This document shows, in pieces, positions 55,619 through 64,000 of a stretch of DNA of 64,000 bases; position 1 is the stretch's first letter; each line of letters opens with the position of its first letter. Under the pieces are notes generated by a model, which saw only the letters and a list, made by a program, of their open reading frames with translations, was not told the DNA's origin and searched no databases. The stretch is from CAYNRA01 sp046296415 (GTDB lineage Bacteria > Bacteroidota > Bacteroidia > Cytophagales > Spirosomataceae), in contig JBKBLN010000001.1 in assembly GCA_046296415.1 (NCBI GenBank), positions 558,001-622,000 on the forward strand, in the 5' to 3' direction. The position numbers and the translations under genes are program-made.

Positions 55619-56890
55619 ATGAACGGCGTGACAATTGAAAACGAATACGCTTACATCAAAGAAGGTAAGGTATTTTTAAAGGGTTACATGGACATGCCCG
55701 ACCGACAAATCGGTGAAGTGAAAAGAACAGAGGAGGAAGCTTTCCAGTATTTTATTAATCGCTATGACATTGCGGTAAATAAAGTGAAACAGCTGGAGGA
55801 TGAAATCCAAGAGGCCCAAAACAAAGGATCTTACCTAACTAAACTTCTCCAACTTCGGAAGCGGCTGTTAAACTTCGACGGCATTGGTGATTTCAAACCT
55901 TTGCTTGCGACGCTGGACGACCATGAAACCATCCTACGGGAACTTATCTCCGATAATCAGGCCAACAACCTGCAAATCAAGGAAACTCTAATTGACGAGG
56001 CCAAAGTACTCGTGGAGTCCACCAATTGGATGGAGGCAAGCGATATGTTGCAAGACCTTCGAACGCGTTGGATTCGGACGGGTCCCGTTGAAAAGGAATT
56101 GCAGGAAGAAATAGAAACGAGGTTTCGGACACTTCTGGATCATTTCTACCAGCGAAGAAAAGCCTATTTTGATGAACAGAACAAGATCATCAATGAGCGC
56201 TTGCGGGCGTATGACTTATTAGCCAGAGCTGCAGAAGATTTGGCGAGAAGAACCGATTGGGACGAGGCATTCAATGATCTAAAATTGATGCAAGCCGAGT
56301 GGAAGGTGATTGGTAAAGTACCACCCAAACTACTGAAAAGGCCCTACAGTATCTTCAAAAAACACACTGGAACATTTTACGAGAAATATTGCCTCGCCAA
56401 GGGTATTCAAGTGAAAAAACGTCTGGATCCACGCATCGAGGCCCAAATGCGTATGGTCAAAGAAGCTGAAAAGCTGTCAGAATCAGACGATATCTTCACC
56501 GCGACCAACCGCGCGAAAGTTTTGTTAAACGAATGGAAGACCATTCGAGTCCCACCACATTTGACAGATCGAAATCTTGGGGAACGCTTCCGAGCAGCTT
56601 GTGATAAGATCTTTGAATTGAGCTACCTCATGAAAGTGGTTACTCGAAAACATCCTTCATTCAAATTCTTTGACGAAGTACAGCAATTGCTAACAAAGTT
56701 CAGAGAAATGGAAAATATCGTTCGGCGTGCCCGGATGGATTTGGATCAATTAATTGATTCCTATGAGGGGGTGCGTCAGACGGAGGAAATGGAAAAGCTG
56801 ATGATGTCGAACTTAAAAACTCAAAAGAGAAAACTTCTTATGAAGGAGATTATCTTGGAGGAACTTCGGCAAAAAGTAGCCAATCTGTAG
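55619..56890 (+). CDS. DUF349 domain protein
   Basis: The protein has 423 residues, mostly alpha-helical and charged, with several DUF349 repeats (for example AKVLVESTNWMEASDMLQDLRTRW and AFNDLKLMQAEWKVIGKVP in outline). The C-terminal 120 residues form a coiled coil. DUF349 proteins have no established enzyme activity. It has no signal peptide or membrane helix. It is followed by a good terminator. Confidence 0.88.
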   Translation: MNGVTIENEYAYIKEGKVFLKGYMDMPDRQIGEVKRTEEEAFQYFINRYDIAVNKVKQLEDEIQEAQNKGSYLTKLLQLRKRLLNFDGIGDFKPLLATLDDHETILRELISDNQANNLQIKETLIDEAKVLVESTNWMEASDMLQDLRTRWIRTGPVEKELQEEIETRFRTLLDHFYQRRKAYFDEQNKIINERLRAYDLLARAAEDLARRTDWDEAFNDLKLMQAEWKVIGKVPPKLLKRPYSIFKKHTGTFYEKYCLAKGIQVKKRLDPRIEAQMRMVKEAEKLSESDDIFTATNRAKVLLNEWKTIRVPPHLTDRNLGERFRAACDKIFELSYLMKVVTRKHPSFKFFDEVQQLLTKFREMENIVRRARMDLDQLIDSYEGVRQTEEMEKLMMSNLKTQKRKLLMKEIILEELRQKVANL

Positions 56891-56905
56891 TGTCTTTGTC
56901 TACTG

Positions 56906-56940
56906 GAGCGGCTTTCTGACAAAAAGCCGCTCTTATTTTA
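56906..56940 (+). terminator. Rho-independent terminator
   Basis: The stem GAGCGGCTTT/AAAGCCGCTC (56906-56915 with 56923-56932) is followed by TTATTTTAT, just after the DUF349 gene. Confidence 0.88.
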
Positions 56941-56952
56941 TACCATAACATC

Positions 56953-58974
56953 ATGTTCTTAACTCCTTTTTTAGGCTTGGTGGCCTTCTTTTTATTTTTG
57001 GTCCACCGACAATCTTCACTCATTGCTGCTTCTTTTTCAGATTACGTTCTGAAATTCTACGGATTGTTGTTTGGTCAAATTATCGTTGCAGGATGGATTG
57101 TTTCTTTTGTTCGTGGTGTGGGCGAATCCATGGTTTGGGGAGTTGTCACCGTTGCCATGGCCGCTATTCTGTTTCTCATTTTACAAAAACTTTACCCGAA
57201 TCACCGAAGCTGGAAAGTAACGCAAGCCTGGAGCCAAGGAAAGGTCGTCATCTGGGATGCCTTGGGTAGTGCCTCAGGTTGGGTCAAAGTGTCAATCTTG
57301 GTTCTGTTTGTCGGTATCTTAGCAACCTCGGCTGTCAATCTCGCCATCTTGATCGGGACTTTTCCCAATGAATGGGACTCCATGACGGGCCATCTCGTCA
57401 AGGCCGCCTATTACCTTCAATTGGGGGCCATGGAACGAGTCGGTGGTACCATCTGGTCAATTGATTATTATCCTAATTCCATTACTTCCCTACAACTTTA
57501 TTTTTATCATCTAATCGGTGAAAAAGGGTTCAGAGTGCCTCATTTTCTGGCTTTCTGGGCCTATGTATTTGTATTGTATGGACTCTCCAAAGCCTTGTTT
57601 CAACGTCCTGTTTGGGCCCTATTGAGCTCTTTTTTGGGAGCACTCCTGCCTACTGCTTTGATACAAGGCACCACAACTGAAACTGACCTGGTTTTGGCTG
57701 TTTATGTGGGCCTCGTGGTCTATTGCATGGCTCAGTACTATCGAAATCGTCGGGGTAGATGGTTGTATTGGGCGGCCTTAACGGGTACCATGGCTCTTGG
57801 CCACAAGATTACTTTCTTGATGATTGGACCCTCACTCGTCGTATTTTTGGGATATATATTCTGGATTAAATTCCCTCGTTGGAAGCACGTTCTGGGTTCT
57901 ATCGGAGCATTAATGGTCGGATTTCTGATTTTTGTTTTGCCCATGGGTTATCTTGGAAATCTAAAACAAGCCGACAAATTCTCTATTGGAGCCCTTACAG
58001 CCCCGCCGGAAGTTCTTGCCTACCATGGCACACAAGGGTATTCTACAACGCAAAAATTAGAAAACTTCTTGCTCAATATGGGACGCTATGGTACCGAGTT
58101 TATTGGATTGGATGGAATTCGGATGACGAAAATTGGCCAATCCCTACATCAATCGGTCAAATACCCCATCCAAAAACTAGCCAATAAACTCGGTTTAGAA
58201 CGAGATCAATACTGGGTTGTGGCTCCGTTTCAGGTAGAGCAAAAACCGATACAATTTTTTATCGAGAGGCCCTATTGGGGCGTGATCGGATGGATGGTGG
58301 TTTTACCCATTATCTTTTTAGGCTTGTTCACCAAAAAATTGGGATCTTCCACTCACCTAGTGCGTATCCTTACCTTAGCGGCTTTTGTTCAGTTTGCATT
58401 GCTTAGCTCCACAGCACCGTATGATCCGCTGAAAGGGCGCTATTTCCTAAGTATGTCCATTTGGATTTTACCGCTTGGTGGATTCCTATGGGAAGAATAC
58501 TCCCGTGGTTGGGTCAAGATCTATGGTTTCGTAGTATCCATTTTGGTGATTTGGTCTGGGCTTGGCGTTGTTCTTCATCGGCAACTGGCCCCCGTGTGGG
58601 TGCAGGAGGGAAAAAAGCCTTTTTGGAAAATGGATCGGTTGGAACAACTAACTATCTCGCGGCCCGATTTATATCCGGCTTTTAAACGATTCGATGAATT
58701 GGTCCCAGCGAAAGCAACGGTGGCGTTAGGTACCCAATCAGAGGATTTTGAATACCCACTGTGGGGTGAAAAATTAGCTAGAACCTTGATCCCAATACAT
58801 CCTTTTCGTCAACCAATTAAATCGATTCCTCTGTCAGCCGATTATTTGGTGTTTACAGACGGGGTTTTCCCTGTGAAAGAAGGAGATATTCAACTAAATT
58901 ATCGTCCAGAAGATCCAGTTTATCCCAATACTTTGATTTCTAGAGTCTATTATTTAAGAAAACTTAAACCTTGA
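56953..58974 (+). CDS. GT39-like large integral membrane protein
   Basis: The protein has 673 residues with more than ten membrane helices. An extracytoplasmic loop near residue 140 has an acidic site (NEWDSMTGHLVKAAYYL), as in PMT-type glycosyltransferases. It ends in a soluble C-terminal region of about 140 residues. It would transfer a lipid-linked sugar outside the inner membrane. WbqC starts 3 bases after it, so the two form an operon, probably for a surface polysaccharide or glycolipid. Confidence 0.75.
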   Translation: MFLTPFLGLVAFFLFLVHRQSSLIAASFSDYVLKFYGLLFGQIIVAGWIVSFVRGVGESMVWGVVTVAMAAILFLILQKLYPNHRSWKVTQAWSQGKVVIWDALGSASGWVKVSILVLFVGILATSAVNLAILIGTFPNEWDSMTGHLVKAAYYLQLGAMERVGGTIWSIDYYPNSITSLQLYFYHLIGEKGFRVPHFLAFWAYVFVLYGLSKALFQRPVWALLSSFLGALLPTALIQGTTTETDLVLAVYVGLVVYCMAQYYRNRRGRWLYWAALTGTMALGHKITFLMIGPSLVVFLGYIFWIKFPRWKHVLGSIGALMVGFLIFVLPMGYLGNLKQADKFSIGALTAPPEVLAYHGTQGYSTTQKLENFLLNMGRYGTEFIGLDGIRMTKIGQSLHQSVKYPIQKLANKLGLERDQYWVVAPFQVEQKPIQFFIERPYWGVIGWMVVLPIIFLGLFTKKLGSSTHLVRILTLAAFVQFALLSSTAPYDPLKGRYFLSMSIWILPLGGFLWEEYSRGWVKIYGFVVSILVIWSGLGVVLHRQLAPVWVQEGKKPFWKMDRLEQLTISRPDLYPAFKRFDELVPAKATVALGTQSEDFEYPLWGEKLARTLIPIHPFRQPIKSIPLSADYLVFTDGVFPVKEGDIQLNYRPEDPVYPNTLISRVYYLRKLKP

Positions 58975-58977
58975 TTC

Positions 58978-59691
58978 ATGTCGGTTACCTTGGGTATCAT
59001 GCAACCGTATTGCTTTCCTTACATTGGCTACCTTCAACTTGTCAATCGAGTGGATACGTTTGTTTTTTTGGATGACGTTCATTTTATCAAAAAAGGTTGG
59101 ATACACCGCAATCAAATTAATCAACACGGTCAAGCGGTGCTATTCAGTATCCCGCTCAAAGAGGCTAGCCAAAATCGATTGATTCACGAAATTTACGTGG
59201 ATGACTCTTTTCCTCAGTGGAGAGAAAAATTTTTTAAAACATTAGAGCAATCATATAAAAAAGCTCCAAAATATCCTGCTGTTTTACCCTGGGTACGTGA
59301 GGTTTTTTTTAGGTCCGATCAGCCCAAAATTAGCGAATTGGCCTACTGGAGTATTCAATCAAGTTGTGGGTATTTGAATATAACCACCCGTTTGGTGGCC
59401 AGTTCTAGTTTGTACGGTGAAAACCATTTGAAAGGACAAGATCGAATTATTGCCATCTGCCAAAAAGAAATGGCCACACATTACATCAATCCAATAGGTG
59501 GTGTCGAATTATATCAAGGACATGACTTCGAAGAAAAGGGGATTCAACTTTCTTTTTTAAAGCCCATTTTAGCTCCCTATCCGCAAGGGAAACACCCATT
59601 TTTACCTTGGTTGTCGATTTTAGATGTCTTGTTTTGGAATGAACCTCCAGAGGTCCTTCGACTTTTGGAAAGTTTTGAATTAGTAGGATAA
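58978..59691 (+). CDS. WbqC-family protein
   Basis: The protein has 237 residues, with LGIMQPYCFPYIGYLQL at the start and FLDDVHFIKKGWIHRNQI following, characteristic of the WbqC family. Members are found in O-antigen and polysaccharide clusters; a transfer of an acyl or amino group to a sugar is suspected, not proven. It starts 3 bases after the GT39-like gene. Together with it, it points to a glycan assembly unit. Confidence 0.9.
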   Translation: MSVTLGIMQPYCFPYIGYLQLVNRVDTFVFLDDVHFIKKGWIHRNQINQHGQAVLFSIPLKEASQNRLIHEIYVDDSFPQWREKFFKTLEQSYKKAPKYPAVLPWVREVFFRSDQPKISELAYWSIQSSCGYLNITTRLVASSSLYGENHLKGQDRIIAICQKEMATHYINPIGGVELYQGHDFEEKGIQLSFLKPILAPYPQGKHPFLPWLSILDVLFWNEPPEVLRLLESFELVG

Positions 59692-59792
59692 TAAAAATAA
59701 AAACTTAAAAATAACCACGGTATTCTCCGATTATTGTTTCAAAGTAGTATGTTATTTTCTATATTAGAGGTACAAAAGGTCTCCCAGCCTCT

Positions 59793-60656
59793 ATGTCCTA
59801 CACGTCCATTACCCTAGAATCTGACCCTCTTTTTGCCCAGTTTCCTTTTTTTCATGTTCAACGCATAGAGGACGGTGAATTAAAATTACCCTTACCACCG
59901 CATCGCAAAAAAGAAACAGATTTTTTGTATCTGACCCATGGAAGCACCGAGCGTACCAAAGGTTTGGTGAATTACCAGGTTTTTCCCGGACATTTCTTTT
60001 TTCTTCCCAAAGACCAAATCTCAGAGCAGACAAACTTAGCAGCCGGGAGCCAAGGATATTACGGTTATTTCCATCAGGATATTTTCCAGAAACTATTTCA
60101 TGATTTTGAGCCACTCTCTTTTTTTACGTTTTTGCAAAAACACCACAATCCGCTGGTGTATGTGCCCGAAAGTCGTCAAAACAAAGTGGAATGGCTACTC
60201 GAAACCCTTATCCAGACGGGTAAAGAAAAACATCCAGAGCGTGGACGACTTTGGGCCACTTACCTGTACGCTCTTCTTTTGGAAATTGCACCCTTGCAGG
60301 AAACTCAACCGCAACTAAAGCTTAACAAAGCCCACCAAATTACCAGATCCTATTTACAGCTTCTCGAAAATCGAATCTATGAATGGAAAAAAGTGGCCGA
60401 TTACGCCGATTACCTGGAGATTAGTACCGACCACCTCAATAAATGTGTTAAAACAACCTTAGGTAAAACTTCTCAAGAATTATTAGGTGATATGGTGATT
60501 CTCGAAACCAAAGTTCTTCTTCGCCAGACCGATTTTCCGATCCAGCAAATTGCCACGTATATGGCCGGGGGGAGTCCGAGTGATTTTGCACGATTCTTCA
60601 AACTCAGAACGCGCATGTCCCCCAAAGATTACCGGCGTTTCGCCCTTGAATTTTAA
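59793..60656 (+). CDS. AraC-family transcriptional regulator
   Basis: The protein has 287 residues. The N-terminal 190 residues resemble a cupin-type sensing domain (FFHVQRIEDGELKLPLPPH, YLTHGS). The C-terminal about 95 residues carry the two AraC helix-turn-helices (VADYADYLEISTDHLNKCVKT and IQQIATYMAGGSPSDFARFFK). It is divergent from nothing: its neighbours run the same way, and it lies just before the esterase-dehydrogenase pair, which it might control. Confidence 0.9.
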   Translation: MSYTSITLESDPLFAQFPFFHVQRIEDGELKLPLPPHRKKETDFLYLTHGSTERTKGLVNYQVFPGHFFFLPKDQISEQTNLAAGSQGYYGYFHQDIFQKLFHDFEPLSFFTFLQKHHNPLVYVPESRQNKVEWLLETLIQTGKEKHPERGRLWATYLYALLLEIAPLQETQPQLKLNKAHQITRSYLQLLENRIYEWKKVADYADYLEISTDHLNKCVKTTLGKTSQELLGDMVILETKVLLRQTDFPIQQIATYMAGGSPSDFARFFKLRTRMSPKDYRRFALEF

Positions 60657-60690
60657 TCCTGATGTACGCCTAGTTTTTTAATTTTTCGGT

Positions 60691-60698
60691 TAGATTTG
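60691..60698 (+). promoter_or_regulatory. Candidate -7 element TAGATTTG
   Basis: A TAnnTTTG match 23 bases before the esterase ATG at 60721. No clear -33 element. It supports a transcription unit starting with the esterase. Confidence 0.5.
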
Positions 60699-60720
60699 TT
60701 TTCCTATTCAACCGAAAAAA

Positions 60721-62265
60721 ATGAAAAAACGACTCCTGTTTTGCCTTCTTGGTATATCTTTATTTCCATCCACTCAGGCACAAAAAATGATTCCATTGTA
60801 TTCAGGGAAAGCCCCTGGGTCCGAATCCTGGACTTGGCAAGAGGGTTTGAATACCCAAAATTCTTTCCAAACGCCTGTCGCCTACAACGTCGTGGATCCC
60901 TCCCTCACTGCGTATTTTCCTGCTCCCGATAAAGCGACAGGAACTGCCGTTATCATCGCCCCAGGAGGTGCTTTTCACACTCTCAGTGTGGAGTCGGAAG
61001 GGAGTAAGGTAGCCGAGTGGCTCGCCCAACGAGGTATTGCAGCCTTTGTATTGAAGTATCGATTGGTTCGGTCCTTGACAGATCAACCCGTTCAAGAATT
61101 ATTGGCCAAAATGAATGACTTCAAGAAATTGGACGAGATCAATGCACCTGTGGTCAAATTAGCTGTAGCAGATGGACTCCAAGCCACTCGGGTAGTTCGA
61201 CAAAACGCAAAGGCATGGGGCATTGATCCAACTAAAATAGGATTCATGGGTTTTTCAGCCGGAGGGACAGTCACGGCGTCGGTGGCCCTATCTTCTGATC
61301 AAGCCAGCCGTCCTGACTTTATTGCTCCCATCTACCTATATGGAGGGGCTGTGTTAGGTAATTCCATTCCAACAACGCCTATGCCTATGTTTGTTGCTGT
61401 TGCAGCCGATGATGAATTGGGACTGATGCCACATAGCCTTCGAATCTACGAACAATGGATTCAAGCAAAACAACCTGCCGAGTTGCATGTCTACCCAAAG
61501 GGTGGGCATGGATTTGGCATGCACCAAAAAAACATCACAACCGATACCTGGATAGAGCGATTTGCGGAATGGATGAAACAAGAAGGTGTCTGGACGCCCA
61601 AGCCGGATCCAGGCGCTGAATACCGTGCCCTGGTGGATGCCCGTAATAAAGTGGATTACGCTTATTTGGAACGATACGCTTCCGAAAATCAAAATCTCCC
61701 CAAACCAGTTCCCGGACAAAAACGAGTCATTTTGTATGGCGATTCAATTACCGAATTGTGGGTTAAGTTACGACCCGATTTTTTTCAAAAAAATCAATTC
61801 ATCGGTCGGGGCATCAGTGGCCAAACTACAGCACAGGCATTGCTGAGATTTCGACAAGATGTCATTGATTTACGTCCAACCACCGTCGTCATTACCCTCG
61901 GGACCAACGATGTGGCGGAAAACACAGGTCCGTTTCGATTTGATTACACAATTGGGAATCTCCAAACCATGATTGAAATGGCTCAAGCACAGGGTATTAA
62001 CGTAATATTGACCTCCATTTTACCAGCCGATCATTTTAATTGGCGTCCTTCGATTGTTGATCCGGCTTCCAAGATTTCAGCCTTGAACGAAGCGCTCAAA
62101 AGATTGGCTGCCGATAAAAAAGTGGTCTATCTCGATTACCATACCCCATTAAAAACAACCACCGGAGGATTACCCCTTTCCCTTGCACCCGACGGGGTGC
62201 ATCCCAACGAGGCGGGCTATGTCAAAATGGAGCAAATTCTCGGAAATCAACTTTCACTCAAATGA
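60721..62265 (+). CDS. Secreted double esterase: alpha/beta-hydrolase fused to SGNH/GDSL hydrolase
   Basis: The protein has 514 residues with a signal peptide (cleaved near TQAQ, residue 20). The N-terminal domain is an alpha/beta hydrolase of the BD-FAE/acetyl-esterase kind: oxyanion APGGAFH near residue 80, nucleophile GFSAGG near 177, and a His in GGHGFG near 262. The C-terminal domain, from about residue 330, is SGNH: block I GDSITELW near 340, GRGISGQTT, LGTNDV near 393 and DGVHPNEAGY near 493. Such double-headed enzymes deacetylate plant or algal polysaccharides. Its stop overlaps the next ATG (ATGA). Confidence 0.88.
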   Translation: MKKRLLFCLLGISLFPSTQAQKMIPLYSGKAPGSESWTWQEGLNTQNSFQTPVAYNVVDPSLTAYFPAPDKATGTAVIIAPGGAFHTLSVESEGSKVAEWLAQRGIAAFVLKYRLVRSLTDQPVQELLAKMNDFKKLDEINAPVVKLAVADGLQATRVVRQNAKAWGIDPTKIGFMGFSAGGTVTASVALSSDQASRPDFIAPIYLYGGAVLGNSIPTTPMPMFVAVAADDELGLMPHSLRIYEQWIQAKQPAELHVYPKGGHGFGMHQKNITTDTWIERFAEWMKQEGVWTPKPDPGAEYRALVDARNKVDYAYLERYASENQNLPKPVPGQKRVILYGDSITELWVKLRPDFFQKNQFIGRGISGQTTAQALLRFRQDVIDLRPTTVVITLGTNDVAENTGPFRFDYTIGNLQTMIEMAQAQGINVILTSILPADHFNWRPSIVDPASKISALNEALKRLAADKKVVYLDYHTPLKTTTGGLPLSLAPDGVHPNEAGYVKMEQILGNQLSLK

Positions 62266-64000
62266 AAAGAGCAAAATGGATTTTTCTTTTTAAAATGGGT
62301 ATTTTCCTCTCGTGCTGTCAATCAAAAAAAGAATGGCCGGAATACCTAGGGAATGGAGAAAGAGATCATTTTTCTCCTTCCGTGTTGATCACGCATGAAA
62401 ATGTCAACCAATTAAAACCTGTTTGGACCTACTCGCTGCCTGATTCAGGTCAAATTCAGGCCAATGCCCTTATGGTCGATGGAGTGGTTTATGGAGTGTC
62501 ACCCACAGTGCAGGTTTTTGCTCTGGATGCTGAAACAGGAAAAGAAAAATGGCGATTTGGGGATCCAATAAATCATTGGTCGGCAACAAGTCGGGGCGTG
62601 ACGTATTGGGAAAAGGGGGCCGATAAACGTATTCTTTTCACCGCGGGCCCTACACTTTGGGCATTGCATGCAGAGACAGGAATGCCCGTCAACACATTTG
62701 GAAAAAATGGGCAGGTCGATTTGCATCTCGGGCTACCACCCATCTCAAAAGATAAATTCATTATTTCCAATACTCCAGGTACTTTGTTCGAAGATCTGCT
62801 GATCATGCCCGTCCGGGTTTCTGAAGGTGTGGATGCTGCACCTGGTGATATTCGAGCGTTTGATGTGGTGACGGGCCGGCTGGTCTGGACGTTCCATACC
62901 ATTCCTCATCCAGGTGAATTTGGGTATGAGACCGTTCCAAAAGATGCGTATACCAACCGAGAAATTGGTGGAGCCAATAACTGGGCTGGGATGGCCATTG
63001 ATCGGGATCGTGGAATCGTCTATGTGCCCACAGGTTCTATGGCAGACGATTTCTATGGAGGTAATCGGCCAGGGCGTAATTTATTTGCCAATTGTTTGCT
63101 TGCCTTGGATGCACGTACCGGAAAACGACTTTGGCACTTTCAAACAACCCACCATGACATTTGGGATCGGGATCTCCCAGCCCCCCCTGTCTTGGCCACA
63201 ATCTCATTTCAAGGGAAAAAGCGAGATATCGTCGCCCAAATATCAAAGCAAGGGTATGTTTATGTTTTTGATCGAGTGACAGGTGAGCCACTTTTTCCGA
63301 TGGAGGAGCGAAAAGTACCTCGAAAGGGAGTTCCTGGGGAGGTTACATGGCCTACTCAGCCGTTTCCAAAGCTTCCTTTACCGTTCTCTAGGCAATCGAA
63401 TGAAATAACGAAAGCCCAAATTAGTCCGTTTGCACCCAATCGAACCGAACTACAAGATCAATTGGCTACCTTACAAACAGAGGTGTATCATCCGGGAACA
63501 GAAACAGGTACTTTACTACTTCCAGGCTATGATGGGGGAGCTGAATGGGGTGGAGCGGCGATTGACCGGTCTGGCGTTTTGTATGTCAATTCCAATGAAA
63601 TGGCTTGGATTCTCAAACTCGAAAAAACCAAAAATCAATCCGCAAAGCCTTTAGGTGCCTTGGTGTATGAACAGAATTGTTCCACTTGCCACGGCCCAGA
63701 TCAAAAAGGGGGAGGAAATGTCCCCTCGTTGGTCCAAATTAAAGAACGATTGACCCAAGAAAAGGTGCACCGATTGATCCGGCAAGGAAAAGGCATGATG
63801 CCCGGATTTCCCCAAATCTCTGAAGTGCATCGAAATGCATTGGTTTCCTATTTGTGGGGATCGCAAGATAAACAAGAAGTGACTGAAATCAATTCAACTC
63901 CGCGTCTTCCCTATAAAAGTGATGGATACCACAAATTCTTGGATTCTCGAGGATTACCCGCCATTTCGCCTCCATGGGGTCAATTAACCGCCATTGATTT
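62262..64000 (+). CDS. PQQ-type quinoprotein dehydrogenase with inserted cytochrome c domain, 3' end cut
   Basis: About 579 codons are visible from the ATG at 62262; the frame runs off the right edge. The start overlaps the esterase stop by 4 bases. A hydrophobic leader ends in Cys residues (GIFLSCCQS), so it is probably a lipoprotein. The sequence is an eight-bladed propeller of PQQ dehydrogenase type: GAEWGGAAID, GANNWAGMAID, TGKRLWHFQTTHHDIWDRD. A cytochrome c motif CSTCHG is near residue 474, inserted before the last blades. It would oxidise a sugar or alcohol in the periplasm and pass electrons to its own heme. The substrate is not known; membrane-bound glucose-type enzymes with this insertion exist in Bacteroidota. 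Confidence 0.88.
   Translation, partial: MKRAKWIFLFKMGIFLSCCQSKKEWPEYLGNGERDHFSPSVLITHENVNQLKPVWTYSLPDSGQIQANALMVDGVVYGVSPTVQVFALDAETGKEKWRFGDPINHWSATSRGVTYWEKGADKRILFTAGPTLWALHAETGMPVNTFGKNGQVDLHLGLPPISKDKFIISNTPGTLFEDLLIMPVRVSEGVDAAPGDIRAFDVVTGRLVWTFHTIPHPGEFGYETVPKDAYTNREIGGANNWAGMAIDRDRGIVYVPTGSMADDFYGGNRPGRNLFANCLLALDARTGKRLWHFQTTHHDIWDRDLPAPPVLATISFQGKKRDIVAQISKQGYVYVFDRVTGEPLFPMEERKVPRKGVPGEVTWPTQPFPKLPLPFSRQSNEITKAQISPFAPNRTELQDQLATLQTEVYHPGTETGTLLLPGYDGGAEWGGAAIDRSGVLYVNSNEMAWILKLEKTKNQSAKPLGALVYEQNCSTCHGPDQKGGGNVPSLVQIKERLTQEKVHRLIRQGKGMMPGFPQISEVHRNALVSYLWGSQDKQEVTEINSTPRLPYKSDGYHKFLDSRGLPAISPPWGQLTAID

Overview
The window is bacterial DNA from the phylum Bacteroidota, most likely a Cytophagales relative (Spirosomataceae-like). 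The evidence is a SusC/SusD pair, a MurF-alanine racemase fusion, a fused E1-alpha/E1-beta dehydrogenase, LytS/LytTR signalling, DUF1573 and DUF349 proteins, a PorT-like barrel next to an ECF sigma factor, and repeated TAnnTTTG (-7) promoter elements in front of genes on both strands. This assignment rests on gene families, not on a marker gene. No tRNA, rRNA, CRISPR array, insertion sequence or prophage was seen. Genes are densely packed and almost all intact. The genes at both ends are cut by the window.

Layout. 1-9 kb: a PLP decarboxylase (cut), a Nudix hydrolase, a DEAD-box helicase, an outer-membrane protein with seven thrombospondin type 3 repeats, a fused 2-oxoacid dehydrogenase E1, a DUF1573 protein and a short-chain dehydrogenase. 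9-15.8 kb: a Crp/Fnr regulator with an SRPBCC protein, a strongly AT-rich two-gene insert (GT81-like glycosyltransferase plus histidine-phosphatase-like protein), an ATP-grasp ligase, dihydrolipoyl dehydrogenase and a CvfB-like S1 protein. 15.8-16.5 kb is the only long gene-free stretch. It holds an orphan minus-strand terminator and a striking inverted repeat with pseudoknot potential.

16.5-24 kb is the most distinctive locus: SusC, SusD, a small lipoprotein, a Tat-exported PLP aminotransferase and an AEC-type permease, all co-directional. I read it as an outer-membrane uptake system joined to periplasmic amino-group chemistry and inner-membrane transport. 24-36 kb holds housekeeping genes (lysS, typA/bipA, ribD), two glycosyltransferase or export-type genes, an Lrp regulator, an ABC permease, an ECF sigma factor with a membrane/barrel fusion protein, and a LytS/LytTR pair. 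36-50 kb: a TonB-type receptor, a GT39-like membrane enzyme, a four-gene lipoprotein-membrane protein-histidine kinase-response regulator cluster, a two-subunit molybdenum hydroxylase, murF-alr and tatD. 50-60 kb: a polyprenol-type glycosyltransferase, recO, an isolated cytochrome oxidase subunit III, ispE, a class IV aminotransferase, ettA, a DUF349 protein, a second GT39-like protein with WbqC, and an AraC regulator. 60-64 kb: a double-domain esterase translationally coupled to a PQQ-type dehydrogenase that carries an inserted cytochrome c domain.

Several translation starts were moved downstream of the longest open frame because a TAnnTTTG element or a terminator lies between the longest-frame start and the chosen ATG. 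All functions are inferred by reading motifs. No database search was run.
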